A stretch of DNA of 64,000 bases from Terebella lapidaria (Eukaryota > Annelida > Polychaeta > Terebellida > Terebellidae). The DNA lies in NCBI GenBank assembly GCA_949152475.1, contig OX424556.1:12086664-12150663 (forward strand). The letters are read 5' to 3'. Below, piece after piece: positions 1 through 12,553 of the stretch. Under the pieces are notes generated by a model. The model ran no database searches, had not been told where the DNA came from, and worked only from the letters and a program-made list of their open reading frames with translations. Within the stretch, counting starts at the first letter, position 1. Every line of letters begins with the position of its first letter. A program made the translations under genes and the position numbers.

Positions 1-285
1 CTCTCATCGAAAAATACAATTGTGAAGCAATTCAGTTCTTGAATTAAATTAATTATAGATCTGTTAAATAAAATCGCGAATAAAACTCGCTAAATGAAAT
101 TGTCAAAATCTGCCAATGTCCCCCCCCCCCCAAATATTCCAACCCATTGCTTCTCCAAATTATATTCCAGACGTTAAGTTTCATAATTATTCTCTTCGCA
201 AAATAATGTTGCTCTCGAATGAAATCATCAATATTTTTTCAATTATATTATTAGATATTATTTATTTTATTATCATTAGGCGTAC

Positions 286-1675
286 CTGTGTACGGGAGGG
301 CTAGAGTAGGCACCCCAGCAGCCACGGTGTACTGGTTGATGTCAGGCTCCCAGAGGTACAGCGGGTATGTCATACCCTGGAATATCCCATTGATAAATCA
401 CATACAAGAATGGATTACACCTTACGTACGTCCAAAACAACAAGGATGACTCGGGTGATCAAAAGTCGTTAGTTTCGTAATGCAACCAACGACATCCACT
501 CTTTGATCACTTTTAATGACGTCAAACCAGACACTATCCGACTAACTTGTCAGACATGCTAACGTTATCGGATCAAATTTATAAGAGAGCCAACCTTGAA
601 CTCGAACCAGCCGTTCTCGGCCTTGGAGCAGTCCATGTCGACATCCAGCATCCAGTAGTCCCGGCCGAAGCGGTTCAGCGCCGTGTATCCGTACCCGTCC
701 TCCTCCACCACCTCGCCCTCGTCCCTGTGGCAGACATACACACGAGGCTTTCGTGAATGTATGGGGCTTATAAGGACACTTCCGTTACTGGTTGTTGTTT
801 GTGACTCCCTTGGGAATTCGTGACGGGTCGTGTGTATACCTATAGTATGTGTTGATGACTCACACGTGTTGTGTGTAAATTACTACACGTGAATGACTCA
901 CATGTGTTGCGTTTTGATATAAACGATTCATGTTGATGATACAAGTTGATGACTCAACTCGACTCACATGTGATTTGTAGACGGCCCATTATGTTGTGTG
1001 CAGATAAACCACAGTTGATGTGTGTCTATGACTCACGTGTTCTGCGTGATAACTCATGTGCTGTGTACATGACTCACATGGGCGGTATGTAAATGACTCA
1101 CATGCATGTTTGGTATGTACATGTATATGTCTCACATGTGTTATATGTAAATAACACACGTGTTGTACTGGATGTATGCTGTGTGTATCGTTGCCTCACA
1201 TGAGTTATGCGTGAATGACTCACACGTGTTGTGTGTAGATGAGCGGGGTGCCACCGGCCACGTCTCCGAGGTAGTCTCCCTGGCCGACCTCGGCGCCGTA
1301 CCAGTCCAGGAACTCGTCCCCGACCGACCACTGCGCGTACTGGCTCGTGTCGTCCGTGGGGACCACGCGGTGAACGATCGGGATCGCGCACTCGCTTACC
1401 TTCGCGTCGTCCACGCATCCCGGCCGTTGGTTGTGCGATATTCCTGATCCAGAGAGAAAAAAAGTATTGAATATCGAACAAAATGAACGTCACATGACAT
1501 CTCGAGATGGAAAAAATGATTCCGTTGTTTTACCTCCTAGCATGAAAACAGATTGTCCGGGTTCAGTGGCGGCGTGATAGAACACAATAGTGCGCTCAAA
1601 CTGAGCCGATACATCGCTCAGTCTACTCGTGAGCACGCATATTAACAGGAAAATATGATACATTTGGGCAGCCAT
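286..1675 (-). CDS. Secreted protein of unnamed family, 5' four exons (gene continues off left edge)
   Basis: Four exons on the minus strand join in frame with GT-AG borders: 1675-1534, 1443-1224, 724-595 and 376-286. Phases are 1, 2, 0 and 1. The start chosen is ATG at 1675, giving a hydrophobic signal peptide ([15 protein letters not shown], cleaved near VSAQ). An upstream in-frame ATG at 1702 is possible. The mature part has a pattern of conserved-looking motifs: [19 protein letters not shown], then across the first intron [58 protein letters not shown] recall similar motif strings in secreted invertebrate proteins but cannot name the family with confidence; a carbohydrate-related role is only a guess. 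No further exon is visible in 1-285, which holds a C-run at 120-131, so the rest lies outside the window. Intron 1 is 90 bp with a good pyrimidine tract. Intron 2 contains a minisatellite. Confidence 0.72.
840..1223. repeat. Degenerate minisatellite with CACATGTG core in an intron
   Basis: About ten imperfect units of roughly 30-45 bp repeat a GACTCACATGTGTTG-like core (near 858, 897, 963, 1030, 1070, 1096, 1130, 1155, 1190 and 1218). It fills most of intron 2 of the left-edge gene. The last unit overlaps the exon 2 donor site (GTGAGT, read on the minus strand as the reverse complement of ACTCAC at 1218-1223), so the repeat motif itself supplies the splice donor. Confidence 0.75.
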
Positions 1676-4600
1676 CTTGATCATGATACAACGACTGTCC
1701 AATATGTTTTATAAACAGGTCTTGAAAAAAATGACAGCAGTTCAAAACGATAAACTATCGGTCGAGATCAATTTGATAAATGTGAGAAGTATGTCACTGT
1801 GTAGATAATGTAGAAGCTGTAATTACCATACATATAATACCACTGAAACAAACAACAAATGAAGAAACACTAAAAGAATGCTGAATCATTTCAATGAACT
1901 CAGATAGCGGTAAAAATTTAAACAAGTAGGAAGTCTTGAAGAATTCATTTGGTAATATTGTTATGTGTCGAAATATGGTTATGTGTGTCCCAATGTCATA
2001 CACACAGGATTATATAGAATAGCCCTACTTTTGTTATTGATTTAGCGTCTCGTTTACATGCCGCACAAAATGCTCAGAAATATGAAGAATTCCGGACATA
2101 CATTCGTACTTTTATCACGTTTATAGGCAGGCGCCTTACGCTCGAATAATCGATTTTCAAACATAACGCATCCATATCTATAATACTGGTCATATAGGTA
2201 TATGTATGGTAATTTTGTGTTGCATTATGATTAGAACGTCACGCCTAGGCATGATACCCATTAGCTAGTGCGCAGACAATAAAAATTTACCTTCAATTTA
2301 GCATTTATTCATCTTTCACGAGTTTCCAGCCGAGACTGGCGTTATTCGTGCAATATCACGACTACTCGTCATGTATCAGGCAGGGTTGCAGTTATATCTA
2401 TGACGACTATGTGTGCCTAGTCACTATCATTAGCAAACAATACAGGACTAACGAGAAGGCATGGACCACGTTTTTCTGGATATTTTTTATTTGAGTGGAA
2501 TTTAATTTATCCCACAACCATACAATGGAGCATGGATGTGACCTACATGTAAATCATTACAAGATGAGCACAATATGTCACGTATAATATTGGTATGTTG
2601 ATTGTGCTCCTCCAACACACACTCGCTTAATGAATACATGACATATGTGACATACCCGGCTCGAATGTTTGGCCGAAGTGACAGGTTTATGCGAGCTGAA
2701 GGTCGATTATTTCAAAGCCGTGTGAATTAGTAATTTGCACACACTTCAATTATACGACTCTAAAAACTTGATTCCCTTTCACACAGAGGACACGGCTAGA
2801 TATGTAAGCCTGATTTTTGTAGTTTATGGCGACAATATTGCAAGGTTAGAAAATGATATAGAATTCTAGCTTCAATTCGTCACAAATGAGAGAACGCCTC
2901 CGCGGCAATCTATGATAAAAGCATTCATTTGTCCTTCGTCGAAAAGAAAAACCACCGTCACTAACAATACATTTCAAATTGACAGAGCGCTAATAACACA
3001 CGGTAGGATTTCTCAAGGACACGGGGATACGCTTGCTGGAGTGTGGCGAAAGGGGCCCTCAGATTGACCCAGAACACACAAAATGTTTCCGATTGCTCGA
3101 TTGACCCAGCTGACCCAGATGTTAGCTTGCCACTGACAACTGACAATTACCGCTAAAAACAAAACAAAACACTACTAGATTTTGTATTACACATAGGCCT
3201 ACATGTACTATTTTTTGTGAATGCGAAACGTTTCTCATCACAAGGATCAGCACTCAACATCCCACGACCATGCGAATACCGGAGAGCAATCAAGGGGATT
3301 TTTTCGCAATGTGACAGTAAGAATAGACTGAATAATTAACATTGATCCCATCACAAACACGTGGTAAGTAATGGACACACCCTAGTGTAGTTGTCTTGTG
3401 ATACACAGCATCCTATAGATACACGAAAATATATCAGTATCACTGTATGTGGTTTATTGTGTCTGTTGGATATCATTCTAATCAACGGATGCCATTTTAA
3501 TACCCAACATACCACAAATACGTATGTATATTGGTGACGATATTGTTTTCCCGTGTTTTTCATTTTTGTTATGAAATACATGTGCAAAGGTTATTATAAT
3601 ATATTCGTAGCCATGTATGAACATAGTACCGAGCATTATGGACGTGTTTCGGTAAAGACGTAAACATCTCGGTAATCATCTATCAAAATAACGGCGCTGG
3701 TTATATTCGTTCAGACACCTCCATGTGAATGGACGTAACATCCTTTAGAGTTTGTTCATACATGCTGTGATATTTAAGCGATTTCTTCTGTCGAGATGTT
3801 GAGGCAAATGTGTATGTACGACCGCATTTGACATCTGAACGACAAGACTTTTTGAAATCTTGTTTAACTTTCAGATTTTGTCATGAAGCGTGAGTTCTTT
3901 ATGAAGGTATCTCAAACCATAGTCATGTATGTCACTACAAGGTTGTTATCAGCATTAAGGTATGGAAGACCTTTCAGGCTAATGAGGCTCTATTGCTCGT
4001 TAATATGTCAAATCTGACACCGATCGCATTCATCTGATGCAAGGCGATAACTGGACGTAATCCCCTTTACTTGTCACTTTTCCTCACAAGCTTGATGGCC
4101 ATGTGGTCAATTTGGTCGTCTCGTGTCTGGTATAATATCGACCCAAGCGCCACACTCGACTCACATAAAAGTTGAACTTGGGTTTATTCAACGCCGAGTG
4201 AGTCTGGGATCAGCCAATTGTAAAAGGGCAATGGGCAGAAACCCCCCTAATTTTGAGAATAATTTCCTGTATATGCTAATAATAGCATGAAAAGTATTTT
4301 GTCTAGACTTTGGTACAGTTGATACATTCTAGCGTTATGTCTGGGCTATCCATTAGACATCTTTTGAGTTTAATGTTGCATCAACAACATGAACGCTCTT
4401 TTGAAGATCTCGTTTCGATGTCATTAAAAGTAAATTTATTTCAATACAAGTTGCATATTAACTATAAGTGCCGCATACAAGTCGCCACCACTAACGGTAA
4501 GAGCAATATATTGAGTTGTAATTAACCATAAGTGTCTCATTATTACATGTGTATGTACACATCGAACACATGAGTTAAACATTTGTTTAGGCAAAACATA

Positions 4601-5437
4601 AAATTGAATAGCTGAATTATTTTAATTAATTGATCATTAACTATTCGGCATCAGTGCAAGTATGACGTATGTAGATCACAACTTCCGGTCGTTGGTGCGC
4701 TCTTGACCGACCTCACGAACAAGCGCTGTCTGGGAATCTAACAAAAAGCCAAAATCGATCTGTGTGAGAAATAGGTTTGTTCGTTCCCCTTTAGGCATCG
4801 AGCAGCCGACTGCCTGTATTTTTTGTCATGACGTATAGTCTGGAGTCCGGACACTGGTACACCAGCTGTAACAGGGACATGTATTTGGAACCGTGAATCC
4901 AAAGGCAACAACAATCCATTGTCAATGGGTATTTCAGAAAAGAAGGGACTTGGGATCAGGGAGAATTGGCCGATGCAGGACAAGATTGATAAGATCGTCA
5001 TAACATGCGATACACGTATACGGATGCCAAAGGGTTAATCAAAACACGCCCCAGACTCCTCGCGATAACATCAAGGCATCTGTACCGCACAAGGACATGT
5101 TGGCAGCACAAGTACTGCGGGTGTACATATAGGAGGATTAATAAAATACACGATTTAATACCCCCTAGTGTAGGTACGGTCTGTTGATTGTTTAGAACGT
5201 GAAGCCACATGACACAGAGTGATAGTAACAGATCTAGAGCTAGCCAGAAACAACAAGCTAAATGCATATCGTGTTTTGTTTCTCTCCATTATGTAGGCCT
5301 ACGTGTCTAGGACACCGATGTGACGAGATGTGTGCTGTGGCGGTCGAGTGTCGAGTCATACAGAGTTCACCTGTCACCGGGCGCCATGAGACGATCGTGT
5401 GTTTTATAGAACTCTGTCCGGACCAGATCTAGACGAC
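1676..5437. other. Intergenic stretch without a recognised gene
   Basis: I see only short ORFs here with no recognisable domains. It lies between the divergent left-edge gene and the first NHL gene, so it should contain both promoters, but I find no convincing core promoter. The most GC-rich part is immediately upstream of the NHL start (about 5000-5437). Confidence 0.5.
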
Positions 5438-7279
5438 ATGGATAAGCTTCAGCCTAGGGACGAACTCCAGATCTGGAGTGGGAGCAGGCCGTCGCATTCC
5501 GATGACTCAAGTGGTCATAATTGTGATTCCAAGAACACTGGCTCCAGGGTCGGTAACGGCGGTGTCCTACATTCCGTGGCAGTGACGCAATCTGACGACA
5601 CGGGGCTGACTGACAGTGAAGTTAGACGCTCGCTAACAATCGACGTTACATGTACTAAGATCTATCAAAAGATCGCGGGAGAGATGACAGGGGATTCTAT
5701 AGCACGTGACAGATCTCCAGATTCCGGAGTGGACATGGACATATCGGATACGTATTTAAAACCGGTAGCGGGCCATTGTCAAGACGTGCCCGGGTCATCG
5801 ACTCAACTGGCGTGGTCCACTGGCGGCTCCAGAGCCCAACCCGTACAGCACCCGGTGCCTGTTGGCAGTCTCGGTGATGACGTCACGGTGCTGATGATAT
5901 CCCAGACAGTTGTCTGTCCGAAGGTGGCGCCACGGTATCAGCTCCCAGTGGAACCTGTATATTGCCATCCCAAGAGCTGCAAATCAAACCCAACATTGTG
6001 CAACGGTGAAACACCACCAAATCTACCTCCAAACGTATTCTCTTCAGGTGCTACCTCGAGCAATACCAGCTGGAATGTAATCCGTGCTGGAAAACCTCTT
6101 AGCGTTCCCGGAAATACAAAAGACTGTGATCTATCAATCGACAAAGTCCTGGCCGTGAACCTGCCATCCAGGTTCGCTCTGACACTGCCCATTGTTGAGT
6201 TACAGCGGTGTCGCTCGGCGTACAACGAGCATGGGCTGTCAGTGGAGGTGATCGTCAGGGACGAGGTATCGGACATGGATATAATGAAATCAATGCTCAA
6301 AGGGTCCAGGGTCAGTTGGAAGGCGGAGTTTTCGTTTAGTGTTACACCACGTGAGCCATGTACACACACGATACTGCTCAGACAGCCAGGGAATACAACC
6401 CTACTCGCGGAGTACACGGTAACTGCTGTTGGTGAGGAGCCCGTGCTGTCGTTCAATGACGGGACTGACTGGCCTATAGCGGTCGCCGTGGACGACACGC
6501 GGCGTAAGCGAGATGACGTTCTGGTGTACGTAGCGTACGGTCGTCACATCACGGAGTTCCTGGGTGATGGACGGTTTGTCCAGAAACTGGTACACCTGAA
6601 AGACGAGTGGTACAATGATGTAGCCGTGGCACCGCACTGTAACTCGCTGGTCGCTAGTGTTTCCATGCAAATACGGTTTGATGGCGAGTTGTGTAGAATG
6701 CAGAAAATACACGTCTACAACACACTTTCGGGAAGGAAGCTGTATACCGTCGGGGAGAGAAACCAGACGACGCCATTCACGTCTCCGGTACTGACGCTAG
6801 CCAACAAGGACATTGATCACGTTGCCTTCGTCGACGGTGATACCATTTGTGAACTCAACTTGACGACCGGTAAAATCGACTGGAAACTGACCCTTAAAGA
6901 GCAGATTTCCGTCAGCAGCATCAGTTACCTTGACGATAGATATTACGTCACCGACACCACTTCCGGCGAGGTGAAAATATACTACATAGATGGTTCTCGC
7001 GAAGGTGATATTTTGGATCCAGAACCAATCGAGTCAACTGACCAAAAGTGTGGGCTAAGAGCCATAGTTACTGACCCCCTGGGCAACGTGTTTACGTCAG
7101 ACTGTCTCCGGGACCGTGTTCTATTGTACAGCAAGGACGGAACTCTGCTGAAGGAGATGGGAAGTCATACACAACTTCTGAAGTGGCCTCTCTCCCTCGC
7201 TACAGAGGCCACAGAACCTGGGAACTTGTACGTAGTGGACCACGGCAACGTATGCGTCAATAAATTCAGATACATGTGA
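5438..7279 (+). CDS. NHL beta-propeller protein, copy 1 (intronless)
   Basis: Single-exon reading frame of 613 residues from ATG at 5438 (context GACGACATGG); the open frame extends upstream only through non-ATG codons. Residues 1 to about 230 are low-complexity and Ser/Thr-rich. About 240-330 look like a beta-sandwich, possibly filamin-like (LSVEVIVRD, FSVTPREPCTHTILL). From about 335 to the end is an NHL-type propeller: FNDGTDWPIAVAVDD, VYVAYGRHITEFLGDGRF, HVAFVDGDTICELNL, YYVTDTTSGEVKIY, LRAIVTDPLGNVFTSDCL and a closing LYVVDHGNVCVNKF. This resembles the C-terminal half of TRIM2/TRIM71-type proteins, but no RING or B-box is present, so a ubiquitin-ligase role is not supported. It is probably a cytoplasmic binding scaffold. 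Its propeller closely matches the gene at 12554. An unspliced upstream exon cannot be excluded. Confidence 0.82.
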   Translation: MDKLQPRDELQIWSGSRPSHSDDSSGHNCDSKNTGSRVGNGGVLHSVAVTQSDDTGLTDSEVRRSLTIDVTCTKIYQKIAGEMTGDSIARDRSPDSGVDMDISDTYLKPVAGHCQDVPGSSTQLAWSTGGSRAQPVQHPVPVGSLGDDVTVLMISQTVVCPKVAPRYQLPVEPVYCHPKSCKSNPTLCNGETPPNLPPNVFSSGATSSNTSWNVIRAGKPLSVPGNTKDCDLSIDKVLAVNLPSRFALTLPIVELQRCRSAYNEHGLSVEVIVRDEVSDMDIMKSMLKGSRVSWKAEFSFSVTPREPCTHTILLRQPGNTTLLAEYTVTAVGEEPVLSFNDGTDWPIAVAVDDTRRKRDDVLVYVAYGRHITEFLGDGRFVQKLVHLKDEWYNDVAVAPHCNSLVASVSMQIRFDGELCRMQKIHVYNTLSGRKLYTVGERNQTTPFTSPVLTLANKDIDHVAFVDGDTICELNLTTGKIDWKLTLKEQISVSSISYLDDRYYVTDTTSGEVKIYYIDGSREGDILDPEPIESTDQKCGLRAIVTDPLGNVFTSDCLRDRVLLYSKDGTLLKEMGSHTQLLKWPLSLATEATEPGNLYVVDHGNVCVNKFRYM

Positions 7280-7946
7280 CCGGTATTACACATAGGGGCC
7301 TACCATACATAATCGACCATTGTTCAATAATAATTTTAATATGGTTTTACTGTTTCACAAGTCCAGTATTAGATCTAGTTCACTTTGTGAACATCAATCA
7401 TATTTGAGATGATTTTCATGATATTGTTTTAAAGTTGTGTTTATAAATTATACATTGTGGTTTGTGCACCCATGTCTGTTGCCTTCCTGGTGCACGCACG
7501 TTCCTCCCCGACTGGTTGAAATTGTGTTATTCAGCTATCGCTCCCGGTAACATGGTCTCCTCGGGGGAACATTTTGCCACGTTCCCCGTCAAACTAGTCA
7601 CAATTTATATAATGGGCAATTTCTCATTTTATTACTCAAACAAAGGCCTATTACGGATTGCGCTTTCCATGAGCGCTCTACTAGTCGCATTTCTAAACGA
7701 ACTTCTTATTTTTTTGTTTGCACGTAATGGTGAAAATGCAACGCCTATCTGTCTTGGTTATCACAGCTATCAATTTGGGTGATTGGCGACACATTTGGAG
7801 ATTAAGTTCATCCAGCTGACGCACTTGGTTTTGAACGTTCTAGCAATGGCAGTTTTCAACAAATATCGCTTTGAAATTTGCACGTACATATTGAGCAAAG
7901 CTTACGATTATACTACGTTTATGATTGATCTTTTATGATTTTCCAC

Positions 7947-7952
7947 AATAAA
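7947..7952 (+). terminator. Poly(A) signal of NHL copy 1
   Basis: AATAAA about 670 bases after the stop of the first NHL gene. It is the first canonical hexamer downstream that I found, so it is the likely 3' end signal. An isolated 106-codon frame at 7462-7782 in between is best read as 3' UTR. Confidence 0.4.
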
Positions 7953-8250
7953 AGTACTTCAGGCTAGAAATATTTGTTATTTCACTCAGTAAGGACAACC
8001 TCTTGTCAAGTTGCGATTGCTCGTGGATTCAGGAAGTACCCCTATTCGAAAATAAGCGAAGTCATCTGATAATGAGTTGATGAACGTGTTGCCGGTTTTA
8101 GTATCACTGCACAAAAAGAAACGAGTTAAGGCCTGAAATGAATCATTTATCAATGATGGAGAACCTCATGAATGATAGTACTGCACTGGAACTTGATTTA
8201 TTGTTGCATTCGTTTTGGATAATGAAGATGATAGATCTAGTGATTATTTC

Positions 8251-9010
8251 AGCTTACCGACCACTTTTGGCCGGAAAACTATTATCGTGATTTTTCGTCC
8301 GTCGTCCGGCCGGCTCTGTAATATTTTTGTAAGTGATGAATTTCTCCTATTCATTTACTACAACATAACTTGGGCAAATATCTGACGGAGTTCACAAAAT
8401 GTTTGATTGAATCGTGTATTTGGCAGCCAGTTTAGTGCGCCGAAAAAGGCAATTTTTACACACTTTTAAACGATGAAAATTACGTTCTCAGAATCCCCTT
8501 TTCTTGGTCTGTGCCATTTTAACGTGTATAGAGACGGCGGACCTCGAATCGATGGAAATGCCCGAAATGTAGGCCCAAAATGAGCGGAAATGGACAAATT
8601 AGCTTTTGGTAATATAATGCATGTAAATAGAGCTTAAGTTTATATGATGAATATAAAGGTACATGTGGTCATATATGGTGAGTCTTCTAGTGACCATAAA
8701 ACTGACATCAGACGACCTTGTATGATAATCTTTAGGGTTACGTCTGACCTGAAGTGTCTAATTTGACCTGTACATACATTACTCTTGTAGATACAGCTCA
8801 GGAATGTATTATCAGCAGATAGGAAGCCACGTACATGATGGATCCATTGGTGACCTTGAACTTGATCTCAAGTCTCAAGGACACGTTAAATATGTAAATT
8901 GGCCACTACAGACACAACGTTTGTAGACATTGCTTAGATTCGTATCATGAGCATATATGTGGCCATATGCTGTATGTTGGATCTTCCGTTGACCTTGGAT
9001 TTGACCCCAG
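8251..9010 (-). mobile_element. AGGTCA-array non-autonomous element, copy A
   Basis: The left end starts AGCTTACCG, like the copy at 32701, and is followed by a CGTCCGTCGTCCGGCCGG tract matching the reverse complement of the GACGACGGACG tract near the right ends of copies C and D. The inside carries degenerate TGACCT-rich units (about 8690-9010). It is older and more diverged than the other copies. I could not place the right end precisely. Confidence 0.55.
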
Positions 9011-11496
9011 ATGACCCTTCGTTTACACTAATATATGCCAGAATGACTCGTTACACCTGAAGCTATACTAGTACGCATCTATTACGTTACATATTAAATA
9101 CTTACTCGACTATGTACACGTATATATGTAAATGCAAGAGCAATTCGAACATGTAACTATTGCCAAATGCGGAATTTAGGTGAGGGGGTGTGAGGGCGGG
9201 GGTTGGGCGGCGCCCACCTCTGACGCTGCGCCTCATCACACGGACAATGATAATAACGACGACAACAAGGGGCACACAAGAAAATGTCACTACGAGAATG
9301 AATCTGCGTTGACGTCATGTTTAATGTTTTTTTTATCGATGTTGAAAACTGTTTTTGATTTTCTGCTGTGGTCATCTTTGATGAGAATCGATCCCGAACC
9401 GTTGGAGCTAGTTCATCGAAGCAGGAGTCCATTCCGATGAGTAAACACCAATTAATTACTTTGAGCAGTACCTAATTCCAGTCTACATTCTCAAAGGACA
9501 ACACTCATGCCATTATTTTGTTATGACACAAATATGCAGTGTTTTGATTAAGGAAAAGTTCAGTTTGTGATATAGCAGGACCTGATACCAGGAGCCCTCA
9601 ACCAGAGACTTGTTTACAATTTTTAACCCCATTCCTGCCAATAAACTAAATCGGAGAGAAATCACCACGATCGTGTTGACAAACATGACATGTTTCTTGC
9701 CATTGGCCTACTTTGTCACGGAGAATTCCATTTCACATCCTGACTGCGTCCTTGATTAACCTTGTTTACGGCGGTACTAGATATCGGGGGTAAATTTCCC
9801 TTGCTTAGGTCCCCGCCTGAAAAGAGCAAACAGGAAATCGGGTATAGCAGGCATCAAATTATGTCTGGGCGGTATTAGAAATTATCTACAATAAAAACAA
9901 GAATCATACCTGGTGCAAAGCACCAGATCTCCCGAATAATGAAGTCGATAGCGCGTTCATCTCTAGCACTGTATTCAATTAAATTTCGTGCGCGTATACG
10001 ATGTCCATGCAGGACTAACCCTATCTTCAGGTAGAGCCCTATGCACTCCGATAATTCTGACGCAGTGCGATCAGTAATCTTGACAAATAACCACCTACAA
10101 ACCAATCAATATACAAATGGGTAGCAATGAAGCATTTCTTGTTGACATGTGCCTTTTTGTAGCATGTTTGTGCCCTGTTTCTGTTTCTGGCTAATCCAAT
10201 CAAGTGGTCAAGCTAATACTTTCAAACTGTCAACAGACACAGCGGTCGCTGCTGAAATATCTCATTTCCCACGACTTACTTCCAGTATTTGTGAACTTTT
10301 GTTTGAAGTGTTGTAATGCCACACACTGGAAGAAATAAGACAACAAAGTGAAGATATGAACTATAGTAAAGGTGTGTCGACGTTTAGAGGATGTTTCACG
10401 GGAAAATGCGGCAGCAATAATGTCTGCCATCCGTCCTGAAAAAAAAAGGTATGGCGATTTCCCTTAGCTGTGCTCAGGGAATTAGTTAATGCAGGACGAA
10501 TACCGATGTGAAAGCAAACGGCAGCCTATAGTTCGTATGAATAGTACCGTAGTCCCTGATCGAGTACGCCCATCAAAAATAGGAAGGTGTTCATAAAATT
10601 CAGCGTTTTCAATTTTGATATTTAATATATAAAGTTTTCTTGGTGTAAAAACAGACGACGATATGTTCCCAAATGAAAAGTGTCTACAAAATTTGAGTAC
10701 CGTCGGAATAATTATAAGCACCGAAATATCAATGTAGAAGTTGGTGGTATCGAACTCGGAACAGATTCCGACTTTTACTCATTGCCAACGATCAATACCA
10801 CGGTGTCTCAACATTCCGCACTCTGATAGCGAAAAATTAGCTCGTTGTGGGACAGCGAAAAATAAATGCATATGGCTGTTAAAAGTAAAGATGCAGTCAA
10901 AAACGGAACAAAACAAATGTGTTAGTTTTCCTGCTCCAAAACAAGGAAAATTAGCCACTGACATAAAATATGAGCGTGAGAAGTGAGCGATGGCTCGGCA
11001 GTAGGGGCAAAAGTGATACCCGGTTGACTGAATGCACACCGTAGTGATAATGTATTCTCAAATCCCTCCGACACGCAAATGTTCACGTAAATCGGCGAAA
11101 GTGACGAAAAAATTGCTCCCTTCGACGAAAATATTCGTCAGATTATATTAATTAGCTGAATTATTTACGTCGAGCCATGTTTTTTTCCCCCAGTCGAAGG
11201 GTATTTCCCCCACGGGACAACAAAACCAATTTATATTTACATCGGCTTCACCATGACTTTATTATATCATAACGCTATCCACATGCTAGACAGTATGCAA
11301 ATTAATTCGAGAGTAACATGTAACGTGAATTCATTTCACGGATGTTCTGCGGAGAGGAAGTGACATTTATCTGTATCCAAGCAACTATTTTCTGGAGCAA
11401 TACTTTTGAATTTCATAAAGGAAGTTTTTTGGGCTGTCCCGCTCGCGGATATCCCCATGACGCTAGCAATACCGATTGGGACAGTTGTTTCTACTC
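9011..11496. other. Stretch without recognised features
   Basis: Only short, domain-free ORFs. It includes a G-rich patch near 9180-9220. Nothing here supports a gene. Confidence 0.45.
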
Positions 11497-12060
11497 TGAT
11501 TTTTCTAACTTGTTTACACTGGTTTTTGACGATATTTTCGCGATGCTGAATGTTATCGTTCTACAATTTGGCACACTCCATCTGGGAGCCAAACGGCAAT
11601 CTCCTACCAAATTTCAGACTTCTATCGCAAAATTTGAAGAAGTTGGCAATCTAACCCAATGTTAAATTTCAGCCTAAAACGGGATCTCGAGAATCTGAGC
11701 ATATTCGAGGATTTGGTCCTGCTTACATCCATCAGGATTCAAAATATTATTGTTATTTTGGACAAAAAAATCACATTGGGGTGTATTCTACACAAACATG
11801 ATGATTTCGAAAGATTGCACTGCTACAAAATCGAGCAAATGCACAAAAGTGTGTGCGGACCCAGAATTTGAATGACAGGGCTAAATTTAACATTTGGGTA
11901 GATTGCCAACTTTTTCAACTTTCGCGATAGAAATCTGTAATTCGGTAGAATATTGCCGTTTGACTCCCAGGTGAATTATGCCAAGTTATAGAACGATATC
12001 ATTTAGCATCGCAAAAATATCAGCGAAAAACAGTGTAAACGAGTTAGAAAAATCCAAGTT
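11497..12060. mobile_element. Foldback element with arms of about 175 bp
   Basis: The left arm (11497-11674) and right arm (about 11884-12060) are reverse complements with scattered mismatches: both hold TTTTTCTAACT, GTTTACACTG, ATCGTTCTA, CAAACGGCAAT and GTTGGCAATCTA in matching order. The 210-bp centre has no coding potential I recognise. It has the architecture of a non-autonomous foldback or long-TIR DNA transposon. It lies about 500 bp upstream of the second NHL gene and is not present at the same place upstream of the first. Confidence 0.78.
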
Positions 12061-12553
12061 TATATAAAAGTGATTAGTAAATTGGTTCATATCCCGCTGT
12101 CTGTGATTTGTGTGGAGCAAACAGACAGGAGTGCCTACGTAATTTCCATTTCCATTCTGATCTTACAAATACACTTTATGTCATTACAGTTGTCTTGCGT
12201 ACGATCACCAATACCAGATGATATACTGTATAAATTCTTGATATCGAAGTACTCGATGTCAACCTCTCACTTGCTTTGTTTGTACAACGATAGTGGAAAA
12301 GATGACACTGATTTTAAGCAAATATCAACATGCTCAAGAACAGTGCATACATATTTACAATATGTCCTTCTTGTGCCTTGGGAACGGCCTACGCTTAGAT
12401 CACAAACACACTGCATGTGCAAGTGTTCAAACAAAACGAATACACAAATCACGCTCTCGTGTACCCATCGTGTACGTTACCACAGCCGTTAAATGAGCTA
12501 GTGAATAATTCAAATGAATTTTGTCACGATTACTTGTGTCTAAACCATTGATA

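Noticed and set aside
1098..1493. 131-codon minus-strand frame rich in Arg/Gly
   Set aside because: It is the wrong frame of exon 2 of the left-edge gene; the phase-consistent frame gives a coherent secreted protein.
5938..6712. Two antisense ORFs of 186 and 103 codons
   Set aside because: They lie wholly inside the first NHL gene on the opposite strand and have no domain or splice support; they are shadows of its coding bias.
7462..7782. 106-codon frame after the first NHL gene
   Set aside because: Composition matches non-coding flank, it starts at a non-ATG codon, and it lies between the stop and poly(A) signal.
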